Below, piece by piece: positions 46,809 through 54,520 of a stretch of DNA of 64,000 nt. Numbering within the stretch: position 1 is the first letter of the stretch; each line of letters starts with the position of its first letter. The notes beneath the pieces were generated by a model. It was given only the letters and a program-made list of their open reading frames with translations, was not told the DNA's origin and ran no database searches. The position numbers and the translations under genes are program-made. The stretch is from DASYLJ01 sp964404165. GTDB taxonomy: Bacteria > Desulfobacterota > Binatia > DP-6. The stretch lies in assembly GCA_964404165.1 (NCBI GenBank), contig CAYOIZ010000001.1:186001-250000 (forward strand), in the 5' to 3' direction.

Positions 46809-49225
46809 TGCGGATTCCCCTCGGCTGGCTGGCGGAGCTCGTCTCGTGGACCGAACCCACGGCGGTGCTCGTCGAGCAGATGACCATGGTCGGGCTCAAG
46901 GTCGAGAGCGTCGAGAGGGTCGGCGACGTCGATCCGCTGGTGCGCGTCGGGCGCATCGTCGCCGTCGAGAAGCATCCGCAGGCCGATCGCCTGCGCGTGT
47001 GCCGCATCGACGTCGGCGACGCGGAGCCGCGGTGCATCGTGTCCGCTGCGCCGCACCTCGCCGACCGCCAGCGCGTGCCGGTGGCGCTCCCCGGTGCGGT
47101 GCTGCCGGGCGGACGTCGCATCGAGGCCGCGGAGCTCCGCGGCATCACGTCCGAGGGCGTGCTGTGCTCCGAAGCCGAGCTTGGCCTCGGCGACGGCGAC
47201 GACCGGGTGCTCCTGCTGCCCGACGATGCCGCGCCCGGCACGCCGATCCGCGATCTCCCCGGCGTGCACGACACCGTCGTCGAGATCGAGGTGACGGCGA
47301 ACCGCGGTGACTGGCTGTCGGTGCTCGGCGTCGCACGCGAGCTGGCGGCGGTGCAGGGGTCGCGCCTGCGGCCGCCGAAGACGCGGCTCAAGGAGATCGG
47401 TACACCGGCGGCCGAGCAGCTCGCGGTGCGCATCGAGGCCGCCGATCTCTGCCCGCGCTACTGCGCGCGCGTCGTGCGCGGCATCCGGGTCGGGCCGTCG
47501 CCCTTGTGGCTGCAGCTCCGGCTCCGACGGGCGGGCATGCGGCCGATCAACGCGGTCGTGGACGCCACGAACTACGTCATGCTCGAGCAGGGCCAGCCGC
47601 TGCACGCGTTCGACCTGACGCACGTGCTCGGCGCCGCCATCACGGTGCGACGTGCGCGCGCCGGCGAGACGCTGACGACGCTCGACGGCGTCGAGCGCGC
47701 GCTCGTCGCCGACGACCTGGTGATCGCCGACGCCCAGCGGCCGATCGCGCTCGCCGGGGTCATGGGCGGCCAGAACAGCGAGGTCGGGGAGGGCACCCAC
47801 GACCTCGTGCTCGAGAGCGCCTTCTTCCAGCCGGCGACGGTGCGGCGCACCAGCCGTCGCCTCGGCCTGCCGTCGCAGGCGGCGTATCGCTTCGAGCGTC
47901 GTGTCGACCCCGAGCGGGTCCCGGCCGCGATCGACGCCGCGGCGGCGCTGATCGTCCGCCTCGCGGGCGGGCGCGCGGCCCCCGGCATCGTCGAGGCGTT
48001 CCCCGATCCGTCGTCGGTGGCGCCAGTGTCCTTCACCTTCCGCCCCGAGCGCGCGATGTCGATGCTCGGCATGTCGCTGTCGCGCAGCGAGATCGGGCGT
48101 CGCCTGCGCGCCCTCGGAATCGCCGCCGCCGCCGACGGCCGGGCCCTCCGCCTGACGCCGCCCTCGTACCGCGGCGACCTCGCCATCGAGGCCGACGTCG
48201 CCGAGGAGCTGGCGCGCATCGGGGGCTACGATGCGGTGCCGGTGCGCCTGCCCGACGCACCCATCGTCCCCGGCGAGGACGGGGAGGCGCGGGTGGCGGC
48301 GCGGCGCATTCGCCGTCTCCTGGTGGCCGAAGGGCTGTCGGAGATGGTGACGCTGACCTTCGTCGACACCGAGTCGAACCAGCGGTTCCCGGGCTTCGTC
48401 GGGGCGGGGCTCGCGCCCGTCGCGGTCACGAACCCCATGTCGAGCGAGATGGGCGAGCTCCGTCGCTCGCCACTGAGCGGTCTGGTGCGGGCGGCACGAC
48501 TCAACGTCGCCCATGGGGCGTCGTTCGTCGGCGCCTTCGAGATCGGCAAGGGCTATGGACGGGACGCCGGGGGGCAGCCGCGGGAGCCCCGGGCCATCAG
48601 CCTGCTGCTGTGCGGGGCCTGGCCGGCGCGGGGCGTGGAGCGGATCGGCCCGCCGCTCGACTTCCTCGACCTGAAGGGCTGCGTCCAGAACCTGCTGGCT
48701 GGTCTCGGCGCCGCGGGCGAGGTCGTCGCCTGGCGTCCGGGCCCGGAGGCGGCCTTCCTCCACCCCGGCAAGTCGGCCGCGGTGGTGGTCGACGGGCGGA
48801 CCGTCGGCGTCGCCGGGGCCCTGCACCCACGACTGGCCCAGGTAGTCGATCTTCCAGGGGAAGTTTGGCTGTGCGAGCTTGACTTCACGGAGGTCGCCCA
48901 CTATCGTCCGCGCCGCGTCGGGTTGCGGCCACTCCCTCGATTCCCCGCCGTCTCCCGCGACATCGCAGTAGTCGTCGACGAAGTCTTCCTGGCCGAGAGC
49001 GTCCTCCAGGAGATCCGGGATTTGGGCGATCCACTGATCGAGACCGCGAGCCTCTTCGACTGCTACCGGGGGGCCCCGATTGCAGCCGGCCGCAAGAGCT
49101 TGGGGTACACCATCGCGTACCGCGCCGCGGACCGCACCCTTACGGACGACGAAGTGAACGCCGCCCATCAGCGCGTGCGCGCGCATCTCGCCGCCACCTT
49201 TGACGCCATCGAGCTGCGGAGCTGA
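46808..49225 (+). CDS. pheT: Phenylalanyl-tRNA synthetase beta subunit
   Basis: Beta subunit of 805 residues, partner of PheS. The order is an N-terminal tRNA-binding (OB) domain with VEKHPQADRLRVCRIDVGD, the B3/B4 editing region (about 200-400) containing MRPINAVVDATNYVMLEQGQPLHAFD, B5 and the catalytic-like core with PMSSEMGELRRSPLSGLV, and the C-terminal anticodon-binding FDX-ACB domain (LRPLPRFPAVSRDIAVVVDE). ATG 46808 shares a base with the pheS stop. All domains are intact. Confidence 0.96.
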   Translation: MRIPLGWLAELVSWTEPTAVLVEQMTMVGLKVESVERVGDVDPLVRVGRIVAVEKHPQADRLRVCRIDVGDAEPRCIVSAAPHLADRQRVPVALPGAVLPGGRRIEAAELRGITSEGVLCSEAELGLGDGDDRVLLLPDDAAPGTPIRDLPGVHDTVVEIEVTANRGDWLSVLGVARELAAVQGSRLRPPKTRLKEIGTPAAEQLAVRIEAADLCPRYCARVVRGIRVGPSPLWLQLRLRRAGMRPINAVVDATNYVMLEQGQPLHAFDLTHVLGAAITVRRARAGETLTTLDGVERALVADDLVIADAQRPIALAGVMGGQNSEVGEGTHDLVLESAFFQPATVRRTSRRLGLPSQAAYRFERRVDPERVPAAIDAAAALIVRLAGGRAAPGIVEAFPDPSSVAPVSFTFRPERAMSMLGMSLSRSEIGRRLRALGIAAAADGRALRLTPPSYRGDLAIEADVAEELARIGGYDAVPVRLPDAPIVPGEDGEARVAARRIRRLLVAEGLSEMVTLTFVDTESNQRFPGFVGAGLAPVAVTNPMSSEMGELRRSPLSGLVRAARLNVAHGASFVGAFEIGKGYGRDAGGQPREPRAISLLLCGAWPARGVERIGPPLDFLDLKGCVQNLLAGLGAAGEVVAWRPGPEAAFLHPGKSAAVVVDGRTVGVAGALHPRLAQVVDLPGEVWLCELDFTEVAHYRPRRVGLRPLPRFPAVSRDIAVVVDEVFLAESVLQEIRDLGDPLIETASLFDCYRGAPIAAGRKSLGYTIAYRAADRTLTDDEVNAAHQRVRAHLAATFDAIELRS

Positions 49226-49233
49226 GCACCCCC

Positions 49234-49551
49234 ATGACGATGACCAAAGCCGACATCGTCGAGCGCATCTACGAGAAGGTGGGCTTCTCCAAGAAGGAGG
49301 CCACCGAGATCGTCGAGTCGATCTTCGAGGTGGTGAAGCGCCGGCTCGAACAGGGCGAGAAGGTGAAGGTGTCGGGCTTCGGCAACTTCGTCGTCAACGA
49401 GAAGCGCCCGCGCAAGGGCCGCAACCCGCAGACCGGCGAGGAGATCGTCATCTCGGGCCGCCGCGTGCTCACCTTCAAGGCGAGCCAGGTGCTCAAGAAG
49501 ACGATGAACGACGGCACGCCCGCGGCGGCAGCCGCCGGCGACGACGAATGA
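49234..49551 (+). CDS. ihfA: Integration host factor subunit alpha
   Basis: DNA-bending HU/IHF-family protein of 105 residues. MTMTKADIVERIYEKVGFSKKEA opens it, and KVKVSGFGNFVVNEKRPRKGRNPQTGEEIVISGRRVLTFKAS holds the beta arms with the conserved Pro and NP of the intercalating tip. The location after pheT identifies IhfA. An Ala-rich tail ends it. Start ATG 49234; stop overlaps the MerR gene (ATGA). Confidence 0.95.
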   Translation: MTMTKADIVERIYEKVGFSKKEATEIVESIFEVVKRRLEQGEKVKVSGFGNFVVNEKRPRKGRNPQTGEEIVISGRRVLTFKASQVLKKTMNDGTPAAAAAGDDE

Positions 49552-49940
49552 CGCCCGCGCCCGAGCTCCCCGACAAGCTCTACTTCAAGATCGGCGAGGT
49601 CGCGCGGCTGGTGGGCGTCAAGCCCTACGTCCTGCGCTACTGGGAGACGGAGTTCCGGGTCCTGAAGCCGGAGAAGTCCGAGACCCGTCACCGCCTCTAC
49701 CGTCGCCGCGACGTCGAGATGCTGCTCCTGATCCGCCGCCTGCTGCACGACGAGCGCTACACCATCGAAGGCGCCAAGCGCCGCCTCCGCCAGGGCGTCG
49801 AGCCAGAGGAGTCGGCGCCCCCGCAGGACGCCAGCGCCGTGATGGCCAGAGTCAGGGTCGAGCTGCTCGAGCTCTGCCGTCAGCTGGAGCGGGACCCGGC
49901 CGTCGAGCCCCCACCGCTCCGCATCGGCACGCCCGACTAG
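49548..49940 (+). CDS. MerR-family transcriptional regulator
   Basis: Regulator of 130 residues. The N-terminal winged helix is YFKIGEVARLVGVKPYVLRYWETEFRVLKPEKSETRHRLYRRRDVEMLLLI, a MerR/SoxR-like DNA-binding domain. There is no metal-binding Cys cluster, so it is not a metal-responsive type. The C-terminal part is Glu/Pro-rich and lacks a clear ligand domain. It overlaps ihfA by ATGA and ends the translation operon; this ihfA-merR pairing is common in the lineage. Target genes are unknown. Confidence 0.93.
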   Translation: MTPAPELPDKLYFKIGEVARLVGVKPYVLRYWETEFRVLKPEKSETRHRLYRRRDVEMLLLIRRLLHDERYTIEGAKRRLRQGVEPEESAPPQDASAVMARVRVELLELCRQLERDPAVEPPPLRIGTPD

Positions 49941-49969
49941 TTTCTGCTCGAGCGTGCCTCCCCTGGAGC

Positions 49970-49984
49970 GCCGGCTTCGCCGGC
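49970..49984 (+). terminator. Hairpin GCCGGC-TTC-GCCGGC after the MerR gene
   Basis: A perfect 6-bp stem with a 3-nt loop lies 30 bases past the merR stop. No T-run follows, so it may be part of a bidirectional or Rho-aided stop rather than a classic intrinsic terminator. Confidence 0.4.
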
Positions 49985-50030
49985 CGCGACACCCAGGTCG
50001 CGCGGGAACGACCGCAACACCCTCGCGCCC

Positions 50031-50051
50031 GACCCGCGCATGGCGCGGGTC
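50031..50051. terminator. Hairpin between convergent merR and the hypothetical gene
   Basis: GACCCGCGC (50031-50039) and GCGCGGGTC (50043-50051) form a perfect 9-bp stem around ATG. It ends three bases before the stop of the convergent gene and could stop transcription from either side. A T-run is lacking. Confidence 0.45.
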
Positions 50052-50054
50052 GGA

Positions 50055-50546
50055 CTACCGCACTCCGCTCGTGCGCTTGGTACGCAGGTGCAGCCGGTAG
50101 ACCTTCTTGTCGGTCGGCGTCGGCTTGCCGTCGTTCTCGGTGGTGGCGATGCGCTTCGCCTTCCATCCCAGCAAGGAGCTCCGCAAGGCGTCCGGGTCGA
50201 TGCCGAGCGTCTCGCAGACGTTGTTGAACGAGAAGGGCCACTCGTAGTCGACGGCCTTGATCCAGGCCTCGGACTGCTGCGAGAGGAGCCGCGGATTCGA
50301 GCGCGGATTGGTGAGATGCTCCTGGAAGCAGCGGATGCCGTCCTCGAGCACCGCGAGCATCAGCGCCTTCTCGCCGGAGATGTAGCTGTCGCGGCGGTAG
50401 CCCTGGCTCACCTGCTCGGGGAGGATGATCTCCGGCGCGAACAGCTCGGCCAGGATTTCGGGATCGCGACGCCCGGGTCCGGGGTCGCGGGCTGGGTCGT
50501 GTGCCTGATTGATCGCCTGAGCCTGTTCGGTCGCCATCTTCGCCAT
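50055..50546 (-). CDS. Hypothetical protein, function unrecognised
   Basis: Protein of 163 residues that I cannot assign. A disordered N-terminus leads to ISGEKALMLAVLEDGIRCFQEH and then EAWIKAVDYEWPFSFNNVCETLGIDPDALRSSLLGWKAKR, which looks like a small helical, helix-turn-helix-like domain (the ...VCETLGIDPDALR stretch). I recall similar short proteins from delta-proteobacterial genomes but no name. ATG 50546 has GGAGGG five bases upstream and is clearly better than the longer frames. It is a single gene, convergent with merR. A regulator role is only a suggestion. Confidence 0.82.
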   Translation of the reverse strand: MAKMATEQAQAINQAHDPARDPGPGRRDPEILAELFAPEIILPEQVSQGYRRDSYISGEKALMLAVLEDGIRCFQEHLTNPRSNPRLLSQQSEAWIKAVDYEWPFSFNNVCETLGIDPDALRSSLLGWKAKRIATTENDGKPTPTDKKVYRLHLRTKRTSGVR

Positions 50547-50643
50547 GTGTCCCTCCGACGTGACATGGCGGTTGCAACCCGCGCGCCATCATGGTGCGCA
50601 CGTGTTTGCTCGCTCCCGACGCCATGAGGGTGTCGAAGGCGTA

Positions 50644-50695
50644 GCTGACAGTCGCCAAATTGACACTCGGGTGACGGCATGCCGCCGCTGTCAGC
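50644..50695. repeat. Inverted repeat GCTGACAG...CTGTCAGC upstream of tRNA-Pro
   Basis: GCTGACAG (50644-50651) recurs inverted at 50688-50695 with a 36-bp gap. The gap includes TTGACA (50660-50665) and a CGGCATGCCG palindrome. The region is between two divergent transcripts (hypothetical gene and tRNA-Pro), so it could be a regulatory or structural element. No function known. Confidence 0.35.
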
Positions 50696-50705
50696 GTTCT
50701 GTCGC

Positions 50706-50734
50706 TTGACCCCCGCGGACGGACCCCCTAAGAG
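50706..50734 (+). promoter_or_regulatory. Sigma-70-like promoter for tRNA-Pro
   Basis: TTGACC (50706-50711), 17-bp spacer, TAAGAG (50729-50734). The start would be about 50741, just ahead of the tRNA at 50746. Confidence 0.5.
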
Positions 50735-50745
50735 ACGCGGGTCAT

Positions 50746-50819
50746 CGGGGCGTGGCGCAGCCAGGTAGCGCACTCGCTTGGGGTGCGAGTGGTCGGCCGT
50801 TCAAATCGGCTCGCCCCGA
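50746..50819 (+). tRNA. tRNA-Pro (anticodon GGG)
   Basis: Full cloverleaf: acceptor CGGGGCG/CGCCCCG, D stem GCGC/GCGC, anticodon stem CTCGC/GCGAG with loop TTGGGGT (anticodon GGG at 50780-50782), T arm GGCCG/CGGCT with loop TTCAAAT and one G-U pair, discriminator A at 50819. CCA is not encoded. It precedes surE. Confidence 0.94.
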
Positions 50820-50891
50820 CTCTCGGTGCTCCCGAGGCGGCGGCGTTTGAGCTTGCAGCGTCGCCGCCTTGGTGGCACTTTGCCGTGGCCC

Positions 50892-51653
50892 ATGGACCCG
50901 ACGCCGCTCATCCTGGTCTGCAACGATGACGGCATCGTGTCGGAGGGCCTCCAGGCCCTGGCCGACGCCGTCAGCGCGCATGGACGGGTCGTGGTGGTGG
51001 CGCCCGACCGCGAGCAGAGCGCCGTCAGCCATGCGCTCACGCTGCACCGTCCGCTGCGCATCGACGAGGTTGCACCCGACCGTTTCACCGTCGACGGCAC
51101 GCCCACCGACTGCGTGAACCTGGCGATCAACGCCATCCTGAAGACGCGGCCCGCGCTCGTCGTGTCGGGCATCAACAAGGGCGCCAACCTCGGAGACGAC
51201 GTCACCTACTCCGGTACCGTGAGCGCCGCCATGGAAGGGACGCTGCTCGGCGTGCCGTCGATCGCGTTCTCGCAGATCGGCCGTGGCCCGTACGACTTCC
51301 GCATCGCCGCCGACTTCGCCGGTCGTCTGGTGGGACGCCTGCTCGCCGAGCCGATGCCGCCCGACACGCTGCTGAACGTCAACGTGCCGCGCTTCGTCGA
51401 CGGCGCGACGCCCGCCGGCGTCTCGCTCACGCGCATGGGCAAGCGACGCTACGGCGACGCCATCGTCGAGAAGGTCGATCCACGCGGGCGCAAGTACTAC
51501 TGGATCGGCGGTGAGGAGCTGGCCTTCGTCGAGGAGGAGGGCACCGACTTCTCCGCCTGCCGCGAGGGCCGCATCTCGGTGACGCCCATCCACCTCGATC
51601 TCACCAACTACGCGTCGTTCGCGGCGCTGCAGCGACTCGAAGAGGCGTGGTGA
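50892..51653 (+). CDS. surE: 5'/3'-nucleotidase SurE
   Basis: Stationary-phase survival nucleotidase of 253 residues. The N-terminal LILVCNDDGIVSEGLQAL contains the metal-binding Asp-Asp, and SGINKGANLGDDVTYSGTVSAAMEG is the phosphate and metal loop. HALTLHRPLRIDEV and TPIHLDLTNY are also conserved. ATG 50892 is the family start. It overlaps pcm and is followed by a lipoprotein, the same surE-pcm-nlpD order as in E. coli, where the locus leads into rpoS. No rpoS follows here; apt does. Confidence 0.95.
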   Translation: MDPTPLILVCNDDGIVSEGLQALADAVSAHGRVVVVAPDREQSAVSHALTLHRPLRIDEVAPDRFTVDGTPTDCVNLAINAILKTRPALVVSGINKGANLGDDVTYSGTVSAAMEGTLLGVPSIAFSQIGRGPYDFRIAADFAGRLVGRLLAEPMPPDTLLNVNVPRFVDGATPAGVSLTRMGKRRYGDAIVEKVDPRGRKYYWIGGEELAFVEEEGTDFSACREGRISVTPIHLDLTNYASFAALQRLEEAW

Positions 51654-52309
51654 GCGACTTCGACTTCGAGCGCGCCCGCAAGCGCATGGTGAGCGAGCAG
51701 CTCGTGAAGCGCGGGCTCTCCGATCTGCGCGTGCTCGCGGCCATGCGGCTCGTGCCGCGCGAGCTCTTCGTGCCGGCCGAGCTGCACGAACGCGCCTACG
51801 ACGACGAGCCGCTGCCCATCGGCAACCACCAGACCATCTCGCAGCCCTACATGGTGGGGCTCATGAGCGAGACGCTGGGGCTGCGCGGCGAGGGGCAGAA
51901 GGTGCTCGAGGTCGGGACGGGCTCGGGCTACCAGGCTGCGGTGCTCGCGGCCATGGGTGCCGAGGTGGTCAGCATCGAGCGCCTGCCGCAGCTGGCGACG
52001 CGCGCACAGGCCGCGCTCGAGGCGGCCGGGCTCGCGGAGCGCGTCACGATCGAGGTGGGGGACGGCACCCTCGGCTGGGAAGCGGGCGCGCCCTACGACG
52101 CCATCGTCGTCACCGCCGGTGCGCCGCAGATTCCGCGTCCGCTGATCTCGCAGCTCACGCCCGAGGGGTGCCTCGTGCTCCCCATCGGCGAGGAGGAGCT
52201 GCAGACGCTGGTGCGATTGCGCCGCGGGCCGGACGGGCTCGCCGAGGAGTACATGGGCGAGTGCCGTTTCGTGAAGCTGCACGGGACGTACGGCTGGGAG
52301 GAACCCTAG
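51650..52309 (+). CDS. pcm: Protein-L-isoaspartate O-methyltransferase
   Basis: Repairs isoaspartyl damage in proteins with SAM. It has 219 residues. RMVSEQLVKRGLSDLRVLAAM is the N-terminal helix; VPRELFVPAEL and the active-site loop PIGNHQTISQPYMVG follow. SAM motif I is VLEVGTGSGYQAAVLA, and EEYMGECRFVKLHG is the C-terminal block. GTG 51650 overlaps the surE stop (GTGA); a second GTG three bases earlier is also possible. Coupled to surE. Confidence 0.96.
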   Translation: MSDFDFERARKRMVSEQLVKRGLSDLRVLAAMRLVPRELFVPAELHERAYDDEPLPIGNHQTISQPYMVGLMSETLGLRGEGQKVLEVGTGSGYQAAVLAAMGAEVVSIERLPQLATRAQAALEAAGLAERVTIEVGDGTLGWEAGAPYDAIVVTAGAPQIPRPLISQLTPEGCLVLPIGEEELQTLVRLRRGPDGLAEEYMGECRFVKLHGTYGWEEP

Positions 52310-52330
52310 CCGAGGGGAGGGGCGGCGGTC

Positions 52331-53041
52331 GTGCGGTGGGCTGGGGTGCTGGTGGTGGGAGCGATGATGGCGGCGGCCTGCGGCTCGGCCGGCCTGAAGC
52401 ATCGCGTGAAGCCGGGGGAGAACCTGTATCGCATCGGCCAGGCGTACGGGGTGTCCCATCGCGAGCTCGCTCGTGCCAATGGCATCACCAATCCCGACCG
52501 CATCGAGGTGGGGCAGGTGATCGAGATCCCGACGGCCACGCGCGAGCTGCCGGTCGACGTCATCACCCCGAGCCAGGCCCGTGGCGAGCGGCCGACGGCG
52601 CGGGAGCTGCCGTCCGGTCCGGCCCCCTTCGTCTGGCCCGTCGCGGCGGGCACCCTGGCGTCGACCTTCGGGCCCCGGCGGGCCAGCCACCACGACGGCA
52701 TCGACGTGAGCGCCCCGGAAGGCACTCCGGTGCGGGCGGCCCGATCGGGCCGAGTGCTCTACAGTGACGAGCTTCGCGGCTACGGTAACATCGTCATCAT
52801 CGAGCACGACGAGGGCTACGCCAGCGTGTACGCACACAACAAGGAGAACCAGAAGCGCGCCGGCGACCTCGTCCGCCAGGGCGAGGTGATCGCGCTGCTG
52901 GGCGAAACCGGCAAGACGTCGGGCCCGAACCTCCACTTCGAGATCCGCAAGGACAACATCGCGCGCAACCCGCTCTTCTACCTGCCCCCCATTCCGGGGA
53001 GTACGGCGAGTGGTCCGCGCCCGGGAGAGCGAGACTCATGA
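52331..53041 (+). CDS. nlpD: NlpD-like LysM/M23 lipoprotein (degenerate peptidase)
   Basis: Lipoprotein of 236 residues with a signal peptide ending in the lipobox AAAC (Cys17). LysM domain: HRVKPGENLYRIGQAYGVSHRELARANGI (about 24-52) binds peptidoglycan. The LytM/M23 domain (about 100-205) has the Zn motif His121-X3-Asp125 (HDGID) and His169 (YAHN). The last motif is NLHFE, where the first His of HxH is Asn200. E. coli NlpD also lacks key residues and acts by activating amidase AmiC. The same role is inferred. It follows surE-pcm as in E. coli; its stop overlaps apt (ATGA). Confidence 0.92.
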   Translation: MRWAGVLVVGAMMAAACGSAGLKHRVKPGENLYRIGQAYGVSHRELARANGITNPDRIEVGQVIEIPTATRELPVDVITPSQARGERPTARELPSGPAPFVWPVAAGTLASTFGPRRASHHDGIDVSAPEGTPVRAARSGRVLYSDELRGYGNIVIIEHDEGYASVYAHNKENQKRAGDLVRQGEVIALLGETGKTSGPNLHFEIRKDNIARNPLFYLPPIPGSTASGPRPGERDS

Positions 53042-53550
53042 TCGACCTGAACCCGTACATCCGCGACGTCCCCGACTTCCCGAAGCCCGGCATCGTCTTC
53101 AAGGACATCACGCCGCTCTTGGCCGACGGTCCGGCGTTCCGGGCCACCGTGGACGCGCTGGTGGAGCCGTACCGCGGCCGCTGCGATCTCGTCCTCGGCG
53201 TCGAGTCGCGCGGGTTCATCGTCGGTGCGGCAGCGGCGTACGCGCTCGGCACCGGCCTCGCCGTCGTGCGCAAGCCCGGCAAGCTGCCGTACCGCACGCA
53301 TCGCGCCACCTACGATCTCGAGTACGGCACCGACACGCTGGAGATCCACCTCGACGGCCTCGGCAAGCACCGTCGCGTGCTGCTGATCGACGACCTGCTG
53401 GCGACGGGCGGCACCGCGTCGGCCGCGATCCAGCTGGTGAAGCAGTGCGGTGGTGACGTGGTGGGCTGTGCGTTCATGATCGAGCTCGGGTTCCTCGCCG
53501 GGCGGAAGCGTCTCGGGGACGTCGAGGTCCACTCGCTGCTCACGTACTGA
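53038..53550 (+). CDS. apt: Adenine phosphoribosyltransferase
   Basis: Salvages adenine to AMP with PRPP. It has 170 residues. DLNPYIRDVPDFPKPGIVFKDITPLLAD opens it as in E. coli Apt, and the PRPP loop is RRVLLIDDLLATGGTASAAI. VLGVESRGFIVGAAAAYALG is the adenine-binding region. ATG 53038 overlaps the nlpD-like stop. Together with mtnP it supports adenine salvage. Followed by a cation exporter. Confidence 0.96.
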   Translation: MIDLNPYIRDVPDFPKPGIVFKDITPLLADGPAFRATVDALVEPYRGRCDLVLGVESRGFIVGAAAAYALGTGLAVVRKPGKLPYRTHRATYDLEYGTDTLEIHLDGLGKHRRVLLIDDLLATGGTASAAIQLVKQCGGDVVGCAFMIELGFLAGRKRLGDVEVHSLLTY

Positions 53551-53557
53551 GTCTTCG

Positions 53558-54460
53558 ATGGGCGGCGATCACGGCCACGCGCACGCGCGCGATCATGCGG
53601 GCGAGCGCGGCGCCGTGCGATCCGGGCTGGTCGTCAGCTCCGTGCTCTGCGTGGCCGAGTTCGTCGGTGGCTGGTGGACGAACAGCCTGGCGTTGCTCAG
53701 CGACGCGGCCCACATGCTCACCGACGTCGGTGCGCTGGCCCTGACGCTGTTCGCCCTCTGGATCGGCAGCCGTCCCGCCAGCGAGCGCAAGACGTTCGGC
53801 TACTACCGCGCCGAGATCCTGGCGGCGCTCGTGAACGGCGTCGTCCTCTGGCTGGTGGTGGCGTTCATCGCCATGGAAGCATGGCAGCGCCTGTTCGATC
53901 CCCAGCCGGTGGAGGCGGGCGGCATGCTCGGGCTCGCCGTGCTCGGCCTCGTCGTGAACGTCGTCGTGGCGTGGCGGCTGCACGAGCACCAGGGCCACAG
54001 CCTCAACATGCGCGGCGCGTACCTGCACGTCATGTCGGACCTGCTGGGCTCGGTGGGTGCGATCCTGGCGGCGGTGGTCATCCTCGCCACGGGCTGGTTC
54101 CCCGTCGACGCGCTGGTGAGCGTGCTGATCGCGGTGCTCATCCTGTTCAGCTCGTGGACGTTGGTGCGGGAGTCGGTCGACGTGCTCATGGAGGCGGTGC
54201 CGTCGCACGTCGACGTCGATGCGCTGCAGCGCGCGCTGACGGAGGTCCCGGGCGTCGCGACGGTCCACGACCTGCACGTCTGGACGCTCACGACCGGTCG
54301 TTACGCGCTGTCGGCGCACGCGCTGGTGAGCAAGGCGGTGTCCGACGATCGGCTGCTCGACGCCATGACGGCGGTCTGCGCCGAGAAGTTCCACATCGAC
54401 CACGTCACCATCCAGCTCGAGCATGACCAGGAACGCCAGGCGAAGGAGCCGGGACACTAG
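53558..54460 (+). CDS. Cation diffusion facilitator (Zn/Co/Cd exporter, CzcD-like)
   Basis: Inner-membrane metal exporter of 300 residues with six TM helices. His-rich N-terminus (GDHGHAHARDHAGE) and the TM2 metal site LLSDAAHMLTDVGALAL (Asp...His...Asp) and TM5 HVMSDLLGSVGAI (His-X3-Asp) match CDF antiporters. The C-terminal domain (VPSHVDVDALQRALTEVPGV...HDLHVWTLT) is the cytoplasmic metal-sensing fold. Zn is the likeliest ion; Co, Cd or Mn are possible. ATG 53558. Alone on the strand after apt. Confidence 0.94.
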   Translation: MGGDHGHAHARDHAGERGAVRSGLVVSSVLCVAEFVGGWWTNSLALLSDAAHMLTDVGALALTLFALWIGSRPASERKTFGYYRAEILAALVNGVVLWLVVAFIAMEAWQRLFDPQPVEAGGMLGLAVLGLVVNVVVAWRLHEHQGHSLNMRGAYLHVMSDLLGSVGAILAAVVILATGWFPVDALVSVLIAVLILFSSWTLVRESVDVLMEAVPSHVDVDALQRALTEVPGVATVHDLHVWTLTTGRYALSAHALVSKAVSDDRLLDAMTAVCAEKFHIDHVTIQLEHDQERQAKEPGH

Positions 54461-54520
54461 CGACCGCAGGCCCCCCGCGCGTCTTGCCTTGCCCGAAACA
54501 GGTGATAGGGAACCGCGACC

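Noticed and set aside
49852..50658. Longer minus-strand frame through the hypothetical gene
   Set aside because: Different frame from the 163-residue gene with its GGAGGG ribosome site; Arg-rich shadow.
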